This document shows positions 44,081 through 58,082 of a stretch of DNA of 64,000 nucleotides, one piece after another (the first letter of the stretch is position 1; each line of letters opens with the position of its first letter). The translations under genes were made by a program, and so were the position numbers. The stretch comes from Apodemus sylvaticus. Taxonomy: Eukaryota > Chordata > Mammalia > Rodentia > Muridae. Below the pieces are notes generated by a model. That model saw only the letters and a list, made by a program, of their open reading frames with translations, searched no databases and had not been told where the DNA came from. The stretch lies in assembly GCF_947179515.1 (NCBI RefSeq), contig NC_067472.1:173143578-173207577 (forward strand), read 5' to 3'.

Positions 44081-44696
44081 CTTTGCTTCTTTTTTATTTT
44101 CTATATTCTTTGTTTACATTCCAAATGATTTTCCCTTTCCTGGTTCCCCCTACCCATAAGTTCCATAAGCCCTCTTCCCTCCACCTGTTCCCCAATCAAC
44201 CCCCTCTCTCTTCTTTGTCCTGGTAATATGCTAGAATGATGCATCAAGTCTTTCCAGGACCAGGGCCCTCTCCCTCCTTCTTCTTCTTGGGAATGATTTG
44301 ATATGTGAGTTGTGTCTTGGGTATTCAGAGCTTCTGGGCTAATATCCACTTATCAGTGGCTGCATTCCATGTGTGTTCTTTTGTGAATGAGTTACCTCAC
44401 CGTTCCTCAGAAAACTGGGCATGACACTTTGGGAGGACCCTGCTATACCATTCCTCGGCATATACCCAGAGGATTCCCCGGCATGCAATAAGGACACATG
44501 CTCCACTATGTTCATAGCAGTCTTATTTATAATAGCCAGAAGCTGGAAAGAACCCAGATGACCCTCTGGGAATGGAGGAATGGATACAGAAAATGTGGTA
44601 CATTTACACAATGGAATACTACTCACCAATTAAAAGCAATGAATTCATGAACTTCTTAGGCAAATGGTTGGATCTGGAAAATGTCTCTTTGCTTCT
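44081..44696 (-). mobile_element. Twin-primed (5'-inverted) L1, 44091-44686, with TSD
   Basis: Minus-strand 3' part (44091-44400: 3'UTR and last ORF2 codons) is joined to an inverted plus-strand part (44401-44686) covering the immediately preceding ORF2 segment (GTTCCTCAGAAAACTGGGCA to GGATCTGGAAAATG). The two L1 breakpoints are only about 10-15 nt apart on the element, and CTTTGCTTCT flanks the whole (44081-44090 and 44687-44696). This is the classic twin-priming product. Confidence 0.9.
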
Positions 44697-44839
44697 ATTA
44701 GCAGCATTTGCTGTTCCTTTTTTATCATACAATGTATGCTTCAAGAGTGGAATTCTATCTTTGACTTAATTAAGAAACATAATGTCTGTTTCACTAACTA
44801 ATTTATCTAAGGATAACACTTTATTTTAAAATTGGGTTT

Positions 44840-46962
44840 TGCCACTGGAGCAGCCAGTCCCACAGAGGAAGCTACACTCCAAGGCACTCTAACATGTCTA
44901 GGATAATAAGATCAGACGTGAGCAGGACACAACATCTGTTCCAAAACCACCAGGAATAACTGGGAGCAGCAGGATCTAGGGACCAAGGAACATCATCCAA
45001 CCAGTGGCTTAGGTTCCTTCTGGTCTGAACAGGTGGCCTGAACAGAATTTAGGCATGAACTCCAAAGCAAGTCCCACAAAACACAGAGGAAGCTCCATTC
45101 TCAGGCACACTAACAGAACCAATATCACAGGATCTCAGCAGCCCAGGAGCCCAGGAGCTTGGTCACAACAGGATCTCAGGGTCCCAGAGTCAGATTGATT
45201 CCCAGGAGCTCTGTCACATCCAGGATCTCAGGATCACAGAATCACAGAATCACAGGATCACAGAGACAGCAGGACTCAGAGAAGTTCTGACACAACCAGG
45301 ATCACAGGAAGGACAGGACTCCAGTCAGATATAGCAAGGGCAGGTAGCACTAAAGGTAAACAGAGGTAGGAGGCAAGCTTAAGAACACAAGCAGCAAAAA
45401 CCAAAGTAACATGGCATCATCATACCCAATTCTCCCACCATAGCAAGTCCTGGATACAGCATCACACCAGAAACAAAACATTCAAATCTAAAATCACTTC
45501 TCATGATGATGATCGAGGACTTTAAGAAGGAAATAAATAATTCCCTAAAAGAAATACAGGAGAACACTGGTAAAGAGGTAGAAACCTTTAAAAAAAAGAA
45601 AATACAAAAATCCCTTAAGGAATTACAGGAAAACACAATAAAACATGCAAATGAAAAGCACAAAACAAACCATCCAATATCTAAAAATGAGAATATATAA
45701 AAAAGAAATTACAAAGTGAGACAAGCCTGGAGTTAGAAAACTTATGAACGAGATCAGGAGTTATAGATGCAAGCAGCACCAACAGAATACAAGAGATAGA
45801 AGAGAAAATCTCAGGTGTACTAGATACCATAGAAAACATTGACACCGCAGTCAAAGAAAATACAAACAGTGCAAAGCTCCTAACCCAAAATATGCAGGAA
45901 ATCCAGGACACAATGAGAAGACCAAACCTAAAGATAATAAGTATAGAAGAGAGTGAAAATTCCCAAATTAAATGGGCAGTAAATATCTTCAACAAAATTA
46001 TAGAAGAAAACTTCCCTCTCCTAGAGAAAGAAATGACTATGAACATACTAGAAGTGTACAGAACTCCAAATGGACCGGACCAAAACAGAAAATCATCCCA
46101 TCACATAATAATCAAAACAACAAATGCACTAAACAAAAAAAGAGTATCAAAAGCAATAAGGGAAAAATGTCAAGAAACATAGACAGGCAGACCTCTCAGA
46201 ATTACACCAGACTTCTCAGCAGAGACTATGAAAGCTACATCCTGGGCAGATATTATACAGACACTAAGAGAACAAAAATGCCAGCCCAGGCTACTATAAC
46301 CATTAAAGCTATCAATCAGCATAGATTGAGAAAATGAGATATTCCATGACAAAAAAAATATAGAAAATATCTTTCCACAAATCAAACACTACTAAGGCTA
46401 ATAGATGGAAAACACCAAACAAGGAGGGAAACAACAGCTTTGAAAAAGCAAGAAAGTAATCTTCTTTCAACAAATACAAAAGAAGAGAGCTTCACAAACA
46501 TAATTCCACCTTTAACAACAAAAATAACAGGAACTAACAATCACTTTTCCTTAATATCTCTTAACATAAATGAACTGAATTCTCCAACACAAACACATAG
46601 ACTAACAGACTGGATATGTAAACAGAACCCAGTATTTTGCTGCATAAAGAAAATGAACCTCAGTGACAAAGACAGACACTACGTTAGAGTAAAAGATGGG
46701 AAAGCAAATTTCTAAGCAAATGGTCTCAAAAAACAAGCTGTAGTAACCACTGTAATATTGAATAAAATCAACGTTCAACCAAAAGTTATCAAAAAAAGAA
46801 AAAGAGGGACACTTCATCCTGGCCAAAGGAAAATTCTAGCAAGATATAGTATCAATTCTAATCATTTAAGATCAAAATACAAGGGCACCCATATTTATAA
46901 AAGAAACTTGAATAAACTTCAAAGCACAAATTGCACCTCACACAATAATAGTGGGAGACTTC
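44840..46962 (+). mobile_element. Lx-type L1: 5'UTR, ORF1, start of ORF2
   Basis: 5'UTR of the old Lx type (44840-45378; repeated CAGGATCTCAG and AGTCAGATATAGCAAGGGCA), then ORF1 (45379-46455) with lost start codon (AGGTAGGAGGC where ATGGCAGGAGGC is expected) and several frame breaks. ORF2 start is near 46528 (ATAACAGGAACTAACAATCA). Its endonuclease region is interrupted at 46962 by a nested L1 tail and resumes for about 20 bp. Confidence 0.85.
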
Positions 46963-47207
46963 CCTTGTCAGGCATCAGTGGGAGGAGTGGTCCTTGGTTA
47001 GGTGAAAGCTCATTAGATGCCCCAACAAAGAGAAATTGAGGGCCTGGGAGAGGTGGGAGTGGGTCTGGTGGAGGAGCATATGCTTGGGTGTTAGATGACA
47101 GGATGGGGGTTTTCAGGGAGGGGGGAAACAAGGAAAGGTTTTGGTATTTGAAATGTAAATAAAGATTATATTCAATAAAAATATAATACAAAAATAGGGG
47201 AGACTTC
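46948..47207 (+). mobile_element. Nested short L1 3' tail (46963-47192) with TSD
   Basis: About 230 bp of another L1 3'UTR (CAGTGGGAGGAGTGGTCCTT ... GTATTTGAAATGTAAATAAA and A-rich end) splits the host at its GDF-coding site. The TSD is ATAGTGGGAGACTTC before and ATAGGGGAGACTTC after, differing by one base. Confidence 0.85.
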
Positions 47208-47284
47208 AATAACACACTCTGAGGAAATCTACAAAATTCCTGACACAGAACCTCTAAGAAAGACCAATTCTAAGAAAAACTGGA
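47208..47284 (+). mobile_element. End of the Lx-type L1 and junction sequence
   Basis: AGACTTCAATAACACACTCT continues the host endonuclease codons to about 47225; the following 60 bp are unassigned. Confidence 0.55.
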
Positions 47285-47691
47285 ATAGAAGAAGAATATT
47301 AGCTCCAAAAATTGCAAAATATTTTCAGCAAAATCAGAGAAGAAAAGCTCCTCAACCTAAAGTAGCAGATGCCTATAATCATAAAAGAAGCTTATACAAT
47401 ACCAATTAGGTCAGACCAGAAAAGAAAATACTACTACTACATAATAATCGAAACACAAAATCTTCAAAACAAAGAAAGAATATTAAAAGCTGTAACGGAA
47501 AAATGTCAAGTGACATATGAAAGCCTATTTGAATTACACATGACTTCTCAATCTCAACAGAGACTCTGAAGGCTAAAATGATATGAAAAGAGATAACTTA
47601 GAGCCTTTAAGAAATCACAGATGCCATCTTAGAATACTATACCCAGCAGAACCTTAAGACACTATAGATGAAGACAATAAGATATTTTAAA
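47285..47691 (+). mobile_element. Very old L1 ORF1 remnant, left part (host of 11.3-kb block)
   Basis: Decayed ORF1 (phrases equivalent to FNKI, GQVTYKGRP and LLYPAKLSITIDGETKIF), ending in AAGATATTTTAAA. It continues at 58985 after the inserted block. Confidence 0.75.
47679..47691. repeat. Left TSD of the 11.3-kb L1-in-L1 block
   Basis: AAGATATTTTAAA, repeated at 58985-58997 after the A-tail of the second L1. Confidence 0.85.
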
Positions 47692-49208
47692 ATGAACAGC
47701 AGGAGCGGCTGGTCCAGAGGAAAGGCCATCAGCAGTGGAACCAAGGTGACAGGGTCCAGGTAGGCACTGTGCCCACTACCACTGACCATCGCTGGCCAGC
47801 CGGGCTGCAAGCTGCAGAGGAATTACAGCGCCTTTCACCACACAGAAGCCACATCAGAAATCTGCCTCCTGCCAGTCAGTTACTAAAGACTCACCTCCTC
47901 TCAGACACCAGAGAGATCAGACAGCCTGAGGTTCACAAACATAACCCAAGGCCAACATCACTGGGGTCTAAGCCCGACGAGCATTGGCCTGCACCCAGGC
48001 CCTGGGCTATTTGGGGGGCCATCGGTGTGCCAACATGGCCAGGAGGTTGTTTGCCTGGCCAGGCGCTCGAGCGCCACCATTTTGGCTATGGGACACCAGA
48101 GAATTCTAGCAGGCAAAGTCAGCTAACAGTCATAGCCCAAGGCTAACATAGCAGAGGTCTAGGCCTGACAGGCCCTGAACTATCCTCAGGACCTGGGCTG
48201 CTTTGTGGGCCATCTCTGTGCCAACCTGGCCAGGAGGTTGTTAGCCCACCAGACTCTCACGGACCTTTAAGGGAGCACGCACACACCGCCATCCTGGCCA
48301 ACTGGAAGAATCAGTTAACACTCATAGCCCAAGGGGAACTTTCCTCAGATCCTTGGCATGCCAGGCTTTTGCCTAGACTCGCGGCCTGAGCACCTAGGCT
48401 AGCCTTGTGTGTACCAACCCGGTTGGGAAATCGGCTGCCCAGCAGAGTGATCATCACTCTAAAAAGGTTCCGCAGCATACACCACCAGCAATCCCTGAAG
48501 GAGCAAATGGGCACTAGCTGGTTCACAGACACAATATGGAGCAAGGCACACTAGGGCTCCAAGGGCACCCAAGAGGAGGAGAGCACATCAGCAATCTGCA
48601 ACAGGGGAAACCCAGCCATCTGGTGTTGTAGAAATAGCCCTAGAGCCTCACAGGAGGCTCAAACACCAGCCAGACACAAGACCAACTAAGGCCAGGAAAC
48701 AAGATAGCAAAGGGCAAACGCAGGAAGGCTACTAACAGAAATCTAGGCAATACGGCAGCGTCTGAACCGAACTCTCCAACATCAGCAAGTCCTGGTTATG
48801 CCAACACACCAGAAAAACAAGATTTGTACTTAAAATCACTGTTCATGATGCCGCTAGAAGAACACAAAAAGGACATAAATGAATCTCTTAAAGAAATACA
48901 AGGGAACATGAATAAGCTAGAAACCCGTATAAAGGAAACACAAAAATCACTTAAAGAAATTCAGGAGAATAAGACTCCAGAGATAGAAGCCACTAAAAAA
49001 GAAACTCAAAAAAAAAAAAAAACTTAAAGAAAAGCAGGAGAAAGTGAGTCAAATGGCAGAAGTCATGAAAGAGGAAACACAAAAATCTCTTAAAGAATTA
49101 AAGGAAAACATGAACAAAAAAAGGATGGTACTGAGCAAAACCATCCAGGATCTATAAACATAAGTGGGAACAACTAAGAAATCACAAAGGGAGGCAACTG
49201 TGGAGATA
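47692..49208 (+). mobile_element. Outer L1, 5' part: 5'UTR and first half of ORF1
   Basis: 5'UTR homologous to 6775-7991 without the GGC run. The ORF1 start codon is mutated to ATA (48704-48706), with frame damage at the A-run near 49010-49023 and a stop at 49155 (GATCTATAAACATAAG). The TSD position shows its 3' half is 54069-58984. Confidence 0.8.
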
Positions 49209-52200
49209 GAAAACCTTGAGAAGAAATCAGGGGCCATAGATGCAAATATAAACAACAGAATACAAGAGATGGAAGAAAGAATCTCAGATGCCGAAGATAC
49301 CATAGAAACCATTGACTCAACTGTCAAAGAAAATACAAAATGCAAAAAGCTTGTATCCCAGAACATCCAGGAAATCCAGGATACAATGAGAAGACCAAAC
49401 CTAAGGATTATAGTTATAGATGAGAGTGAAGATTTACAACAGAAAGGGCCAGCAAATATCTTCAACAAAATTATGGAAGAAAACTTTCCTAACTTAAAGA
49501 GAGAGATGCCTATGAATATACAAGAAGCCTAAAGAACTCCAAACAGACTGGACCTGAGCAGAAATACCTCCCGTCACATAATAATCAAAAGCCCAAATGC
49601 ACTAAACAAAGAAAGAATATTAAAGGCAGTAAGAGAGAAAGGCCAAGTAACATATAAAGGAAGACCTATCAGAATCACACTAGACTTCTCACCAGAGACC
49701 ATGAAAGCTAGAAGATCCTGGGCAGATCTCATGCAGACTCTAAGAGAACACAAATGTCAGCCAAGACTACTATACCCAGCAAAACTTTCATTCACCATAG
49801 ATGGAGAAACCAAGATATTCCATGACAAAACCAAATTTACACAATATCTTTCCACAAACCCAGCTCTACAAAGAATAATAGGAGGAAAACTCCAATACAA
49901 GGAGGGAAACTACACCCTGGAAAAAGCAAGATAGTTACCTTCCTTCATCAAACCCAAAAGAAGATAACCACTCAAATATAAAAAGAACATCAAAAATGAC
50001 AGGAAGTAATAATCACTATTCCCTAATATCTCTTAACATCAATGGTCTCAATTCCCCAATAAAAAGACATAGACTAACAGACTGGATAAGGAAACAGGAC
50101 CCTACAATTTGCTGTATACAGGAGACACACCTCAGTGTCAAAGATAAAAGCTACCTTAGAGTAAAAGGCTGGAAGACAATCTTACAAGCCAATGGTCACA
50201 GGAAACGAGCAGGAGTAGCCATTCTAATATCAGATAAAATTGACTTTCAACCTAAAGTCATCAAAAGAGACGCAGAAGGACACTTCTTGCTGGTCAAAGG
50301 AAAAATCCACCAAGAAGAACTATCAATTGTGAACATCTATGCGCCAAATGCAAAGGCACCCTCATTCGTAAAAGAAACTTTACTAAAGCTCAAAGCACAC
50401 ATTGCACCTAACACAATAATTGTGGGGGACTTCAACACTCCACTTTCCTCAATGGACCGATAGGGAAAACAGAAACAAAACAGAGACACAGTAAAACTAA
50501 TTGAAGCTTTGGACCAATTGGATTTGACTGATATTTATAGAACATTTCACCCTAAAGCAAAAGAATATACCTTTTTCTCAGCACCTCATGGTACCTTCTC
50601 CAAAATCGACCATATAATTGGACACAAGGCAGACCTCAACAAATATAAGATGATCGAACTAATTCCATGCCTCCTATCAGATCACTATGGTGTAAGAGTG
50701 ATTTTCAATAGCAACAAAAACAACAGAAAGCCCACATACAAACGGAGGCTGAATAATACTCTACTCAATGACACCTTGACCAAAGAAGAAATAAAGAAAG
50801 AAATCAGAGACTTTTTAGAATTTAATGAAAATCAAGGCACAACATACCCAAATCTTTGGGACACAATGAAAGCAGTTCTAAGAGGTAAACTCATAGCCCT
50901 GAGTGCCTCCAAAAAGAAAATGGAGAGAGCATACACTAGCAGCTTAATGACACACCTGAAAGTCCTGGAACAAAAAGAAGCCAATTCACCCAGGAGGAGT
51001 AGAAGGCAGGAAATCATCAAACTCAGGGCTGAAATCAATCAATTGGAAACAAAGCGAACGGTACAAAGAATTAACGAATCCAGGAGCTGGTTCTTTGAGA
51101 AAATCAACAAGATATATAAACCCTTAGCCAGACTGACCAAAGGGCACAGAGAAAGTATCCAAATTAACAAACTTAGAAATGAAAAGGGAGATATAACAAC
51201 GGAAACTGAGGAAATCCAAAAAATCATCAGATCCTACTACAAGAGCCTATACTCAACACAACTGGAGAATCTGGAGGAAATGGACAATTTCCTTGACAGA
51301 TACTAAATACCAAAATTAAATCAGGACCAAATAGATCATCTAAACAGTCCCATAACGCCTAAAGAAATAGAAGGAGTCATAGAAAGTCTTCCAACCAAAA
51401 AAAGCACAGGACCAGATGGTTTCAATGCAGAATTCTATCAGACCTTCAAAGAAGAGTTAAAACCAATACTCTTCAAACTATTCCACAAAATAGAAACAGA
51501 AGGAACACTACCCAATTCCTTCTACGAAGCCACAATTACGCTGATACCAAAGCCACACAAAGATCCAACAAAGAAAGAGAACTTCAGACCAATTTCCCTT
51601 ATGAATATCGATGCAAAAATACTCAATAAAATTCTTGCCAACCGAATCCAAGAACACATCAAAACGATCATCTACCATGATCAAGTAGGCTTTATCCCAG
51701 GAATGCAGGGTTGGTTTAATATACGGAAATCCATCAATGCAATACACTACATAAACAAACTCAAAGAAAAAAACCACATGGTCGTTTCATTGGATGCTGA
51801 AAAAGCATTTGACAAAATTCAGCATCCTTTCATGCTTAAAGTCCTGGAAAGAACGGGAATTCAAGGCCCATACCTAAACATAGTAAAAGCAATATACAGC
51901 AAACCGGTAGCCAGCATCAAACTAAATGGAGAGAAACTTGAAGCAATCCCACTAAAATCAGGGACTAGACAGGGCTGCCCCCTCTCTCCTTATCTTTTCA
52001 ATATTGTACTTGAGGTACTAGCTCGGGCAATTTGACAACATAAGGAGGTCAAAGGGATACAAATTGGAAAGGAAGAAGTCAAACTATCATTATTTGCAGA
52101 TGACATGATAGTCTACCTAAGTGACCCAATAAACTCCACTAGAGAACTCCTACAGCTAATAAACAACTTCAGCAAAGTGGCAGGTTATAAAATCAACTCA

Positions 52201-54068
52201 AGCATATCAGTGGCCTTCCTATACTCAAAGGATAAGCAGGCTGAGAAAGAAATTAGGGAAATGACCCCCTTCACAATAGCCACAAACAGTATAAAGTATC
52301 TTGGGGTGACTCTTACCAAACATGTGAAAGATCTTTACGACAAGAACTTCAAGACACTGAAGAAGGAAATGGAAGAAGACCTCAAAAAATGGGAAAACCT
52401 CCCATGCTCATGGATCGCCAGAATCAATATAGTTAAAATGGCCATTTTGCCAAAAGCAATATACAGATTCAATGCAATACCCATCAAAACCCCAACTCAA
52501 TTCTTCACAGAGTTAGAAAAAGCAATTAACAAATTCATCTGGAATAACAAAAAACTCAGGATAGCTAAAACTATACTCAGCAACAAAAGAAATTCTGGGG
52601 GAATCAGTATCCCTGACCTCAAGCAATACTACAGAGCAATAGTGTTAAAAACTGCATGGTATTGGTACAGTGACAGGCAGGCAGATCAATGGAACAGGAT
52701 TAAAGATCCAGAAATGAACCCATACACCTATGGCCACTTGATCCTCGACAAAGGGGCTGAAAACATCCAATGGAAAAAAGATAGCCTTTTCAACAAATGG
52801 TGCTGGTTCAACTGGAGGTCAGCATGCAGAAGAATGCGAATTGATCCATCTTTACCGCCTTGTACTAAGCTCAAATCCAAATGGATCAAGGACCTCCACA
52901 TAAAGCCAGACACTCTGAGGCTAATAGAAAAGAAACTGGGGAAGACCCTTGAGGACATTGGTACAGGGAGAAAATTTCTGAACAGAACACCAATAGCGTA
53001 TGCTCTAAGATCAAGAATTGACAAATGGGACCTCATAAAACTACAAAGATTTGTACGGCCAAGGACACCATCAAAAGGACAAATCGGCAACCAACAAATT
53101 GGGAAAAGATCTTCACCAATCCTACATTAGAAAGAGGGCTAATATCCAATATATATAAAGAACTTAAGAAGTTAGACTCCAGAAAACCAAACAACCCTAT
53201 TAAAAAATGGGGTACAGAGTTAAACAGGGAATTCTCACCTGAAGAAATTCGGATGGCGGAGAAGCATCTTAAAAATGCTCAACGTCATTAGTCATTAGGG
53301 AAATGCAAATCAAAACAACCCTGAGATTTCACCTTACGCCAGTCAGAATGGCTAAGATTAAAAATTCAGGAGACAGCAGGTGTTGGAGAGGATGTGGAGA
53401 AAGAGGAACACTCCTCCACTGCTGGTGGGGTTGCAAATTGGTACAACCACTCTGGAAATCAGAGTCTGGCGGTTCCTCCGAAAACTGGGCACCTCACTTC
53501 CAGAAGATCCTGCTATACCACTCCTGGGCATATACCCAGAGGATTCCCCACCATGTAATAAGGATACATGCTCTACTATGTTCATAGCAGCCCTATTTAT
53601 AATTGCCAGATGCTTGAAAGAACCCAGGTATCCCTCAACAGAAGAGTGGATGCAAAAAATGTGGTATATCTACACAATGGAGTACTATTCAGCCATTAGA
53701 AACAATGAATTCATGAAATTCTTAGGCAAATGGATGGAGCTAGAAAACATCATACTAAGTGAGGTAACCCAGACTCAAAAGGTGACTCATGGTATGCACT
53801 CACTAATAAGTGGATATTAACCTAGAAAACTGGAATACCCCAAACATAATACATACATCAAATGAGGTACAAGAAGAAAGGAGGAGTGGCCCCTTGTTCT
53901 AGAAAGACTCAGTGAAGAAGTATAGGGCAAAACCAGAACGGGGAAGTGGGAAGGGGTGGGTGGGAGGACAGGGGGAGAAAAGGGGGCTTATGGGACTTTC
54001 GGGGAGTAGGGGGCTAGAAAAGGGGAAATCATTTGAAATGTAAATAAAAAATATATTGAATAAAAAAA
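49209..54068 (+). mobile_element. Inner L1: ORF1 C-half, ORF2, 3'UTR and A-tail
   Basis: Continuous L1 from mid ORF1 to an A-run at 54060-54068. ORF1 has a stop after NIQEA (49530-49532). The following bases AGAAAACCTTGAG... at 54068 repeat the sequence at 49208, so an insertion at an endonuclease-like G|AAAACC site of the outer ORF1 is inferred, with the 5' end joined by homology. The exact left border cannot be seen because both copies are L1. Confidence 0.7.
49996..53820 (+). pseudogene. L1 ORF2 with three stops and small frameshifts
   Basis: Same start as the intact copy (MTGSNNHYS). Stops: TAG at 50461-50463, TAA at 51304-51306 (a Gln codon in sisters), TGA at 52033-52035 (an Arg codon). 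Frameshifts near 53048, 53275 and 53462. Endonuclease residues, the RPISL motif, FADD and the C-x3-C-x7-H-x4-C motif are all present. The frame between lesions is well preserved, so it is younger than the flanking outer L1. Confidence 0.92.
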
Positions 54069-54862
54069 AAGAAAACCTTGAGAAGAAATCAGGGGCTATA
54101 GACGCAAATATCAACAACAGAATACAAGAAATGGAAGAACGAATCTCAGATGCCAAAGATACCAAAGAAACCATTGACTCAGCAGTCAAAGAAATGCAAA
54201 ATGCAAAATGCAAAAGGCTTGTATCCCAGAACATCCAGGAAATCCAGGACACAATGAGAAGACCAAACCTAAGGATTATAGGTATAGATGAGAGTGAAGA
54301 TTTACAACTGAAAGGGCCAGAAAATATATTCAATAAAATTATGGAAGAAAACTTTCCCAACTTAAAGAGAGAGATGCCTATGAATATACAAGAAGCCTAC
54401 AAAACTCCAAACAGACCAGACCTGAGCAAAAATACCTCCTGTCACATAATAAACAAAACCCCAAATTCACTAAACAAAGAAAGAATATTAAAGGCAGTAA
54501 GAGAAAAAGGCCAAGTAACATATAAAGGAAGACCTATCAGAATCACACCAGACTTCTCACAAGAGACCATGAAAGCTAGAAGATCTGGGGCAGATCTCAT
54601 GCAGACTCTAAGAGAACACAAATGTCAGTCAAGACTACTATACCCAGCAAAACTCTCAATCACCATAGATGGAGAAAACAAGACATTTCATGACAAAACC
54701 AAATTACACAATAATTTTCCACAAACCCAGTTCTGCAAAGAATAATAGGAGGAAAACTCCAATACAAGGAGGGAAACTACACCCTGAAAAAAGTAAGATA
54801 GTTACCTTCTTTCATCAAACACCAAAAAAGATAACCACTCAAATATAAAAATGACATCAAAA

Positions 54863-57800
54863 ATGACAGGAAGTTATAATCACTATTCCTTAATATCTCT
54901 TAACATCAATTGACTCAATTCCCCAATAAAAAGACATAGACTAACAGAGTGGGTAAGGAAACAGGACCCTACATTTTGCTGAATACAGGAGACACACCTC
55001 AGTGTCAAAGACAAAAACTACCTTAGAGCAAAAGGCTGGAAGACAATTTTACAAGCCAATGGTCTCAGGAAATGAGCCGGAGTAGCCATTCTAATATCAG
55101 ATAAAATTGACGTTCAACCTAAAGTCATCAAAAGAGACACAAAAGGACACTTCTTGCTGATCAAAGGAAAAATGCACCAAGAACTTTCAATTCTGAACAT
55201 TTTTGTGCCAAATGCAAGGGCACCCTCATTCCTAAAAGAAACCTTACTAAAGCTCAAAGCACAAATTGCACCTAACACAAGAATTGTGGGTGGCTTCAAA
55301 ACTCCACTCTCCTCAATGGACCGATCAGCAAGACAGAAACTAAACATGGACACAGTAAAACTAATTGAAGCTTTGGACCAACTGTATTTGACTGATATTT
55401 ATAGAACATTTCACCCTAAAGCAAACGAATATACCTTTTTCTCAGCACCTCATGGTACCTTCTCCAAAATCGACCATATAATTGGTCACAAGACAGACCT
55501 CAACAAATACAAGAAGATCAAACTAATCCCATGCCTATTATCAGATCACTATGGAGTAAGAGTGGTTTTCAATAGCAACCAAAATAACAGAAAGCCCACA
55601 TACATATGGAGGCTGAACATTATTATACTCAATGACACCTTGGCCAAAGAAGAAATAAAGAGAGAAATCAGAGACTTTTTAGAATTTAATGAAAATGAAG
55701 GCAAAACATACCCAAATCTTTGGGACACAATGAAAGCATTGCTAAGAGGAAAATTCATAGCCCTGAGTGCCTTCAAAAAGAAAATGGAGAGAGCATACAC
55801 TAGCAGCTTAATGACACACCTGAATGCCCTGGAACAAAAATAAGCCAATTCACCCAGGAGGAGTAGAAGACAGGAAATCATCAAACTCAGGGCTGAAATC
55901 AATCAAGTGGAAACAAGGAGAATCATACAAAGAATCAACAAATCCAGGAGTTGGTTCTTTTAAAAAATCAACAAGATAGATAAACCCTTAGCCAGACTGA
56001 CCAAAGGGCACAGAGAAAGTATCCAAATTAACAAAATTAGAAATGAAAAGGGGGATATAACAACAGAACCTGAGGAAATTCAAAAAAATCATCAGATCCT
56101 ACTACAAAAGCCAATACTTAACACAACCGGAGAATCTGGAGAAAATGGACAATTTCCTTGACAGATAAAAAATACCAAAATTAAATCAGAATCAAACAGA
56201 TCATCTAAACAGTCCCATAACCCCTAAAGAAATAGAAGGGGTCATAGAAAGTCTTCCAACCAAAAAACCACAGGAGCAGATGGTTTCAGTGCAGAATTCT
56301 ATCAGACCTTCAAAGAAGACCTAACACCAATACTCTTCAAACTATTCCACAAAATAGAAACAGAAGGAACACTACCCAATTCCTTCTAAGAAGCCACAAT
56401 TACGCTGATACCAAAACCACAAAAAGATCCAACAAAGAAAGAGAACTTCAGACCAATTTCCCTTATGAACATTGATGCAAAAATACTCAATAAAATTCTT
56501 GCCAGCCGAATCCAAGAACACATCAAAACGATCATCCACCATGATCAAGTAGGCTTTATCCCAGGAATGCAGGGTTGGTTCAATATACGGAAATCCATCA
56601 ATGCAATCCACTACATAAACAAACTCAAAGAAAAAAAAAACCATATGGCCATTTCATTGGATGCTGAAAAAGCATTTGACAAAATTCAGCATCCTTTCAT
56701 GCTTAAAGTCTTGGAAAGAACAGGAATTCAAGGCCCATACCTACACATAGTAAAAGCAATACATAGCAAACTGGTAGCCAGTATCAAACTAAATGGATAG
56801 AAACTTGAAGCAATCCCTCTAAAATCAGGGACTAGACAGGGCTGCCCCTTTTCTCCTTATCTTTTTAATATTGTACTTGAGGTACTAGCTCTGGCAATTA
56901 GACAACATAAGGAGGTCAAAGGGATACTAATTGGAAAGGAAGAAGTCAAACTATCATTATTTGCAGATGACATGATAGTCTACCTAAGTGACCCAAAAAA
57001 CTCCACTAGAGAACTCCTACAGCTGATAAACAACTTCAGCAAAGTGGCAGGTTATAAAATCAACTCAAGCAAATCAGTAGCCTTCCTATACTCAGAGGAT
57101 AAGCAGGCTGAGAAAGAACATAGGGAAATGACACCCTTCACAATAGCCACAAAGATTATAAAGTACCTTGGTGTGACTCTTACCAAACATGTGAAAGATC
57201 TGTGTGACAAAAACTTCAAGACTCTGAAGAAGGAAATGGAAGAGGACCTCAAAAAATGGAAAAATTCCCATGCTCATTTATTGGCAGGATTAATATAATT
57301 AAAATGGCCATTTTGTCAAAAGCAATATACAGATTAAATGCAATACCCATCAAAATCCCAACTCAAATCTTCATAGAGTTAGAAAGAGCAATCCCCAAAT
57401 TCATCTGGAATAACAAAAACTCCAGGGGAGCTAAAACTATTCTCAACAAAAGAAATTCTGGGGGAATCAGTATCCCTGACCTCAAGCAATACTACAGAGT
57501 AATAGTGTTAAAAACTGCATGGTATTGGAACAGTGACAAGCAGGTGTATCAATGGAACAGGATTGAAGATCCAGAAATGAACCCACACACCTATGGCCAC
57601 TTGATTCTGGACAAAGGGGCTGAAAACATCCAATGGAAAAAAGGTAGCCTTTTCAACAAATGGTGCTGATTCAACTGGAGGTCAGCATGCAGAAGAATGA
57701 GAATTGATCCATCCTTGTCTCATTGTACTAATCTCAACTCCAAATGGATCAAGGACCTACACATAAAGCCAGACACTCTGAAGCTAATAGAAAAGAAACT

Positions 57801-58007
57801 GGAGAAGACCCTTGAGGACATCGGTACAGGGGGAAAGTTTCTGAACAGAACACCAATAGCGTGTGCTCCAAGATCAAGAATTGACAATTGGGACCTTATA
57901 AAATTACAAAGTTTCTGTAAGGCAAAGGACACCATCAAAAGGACAAATCAGCCACTAATAAATTGGGAAAAGATCTTCATCAACCCTACATCAGATAGAG
58001 GGCTAAT

Positions 58008-58082
<75 letters not shown>

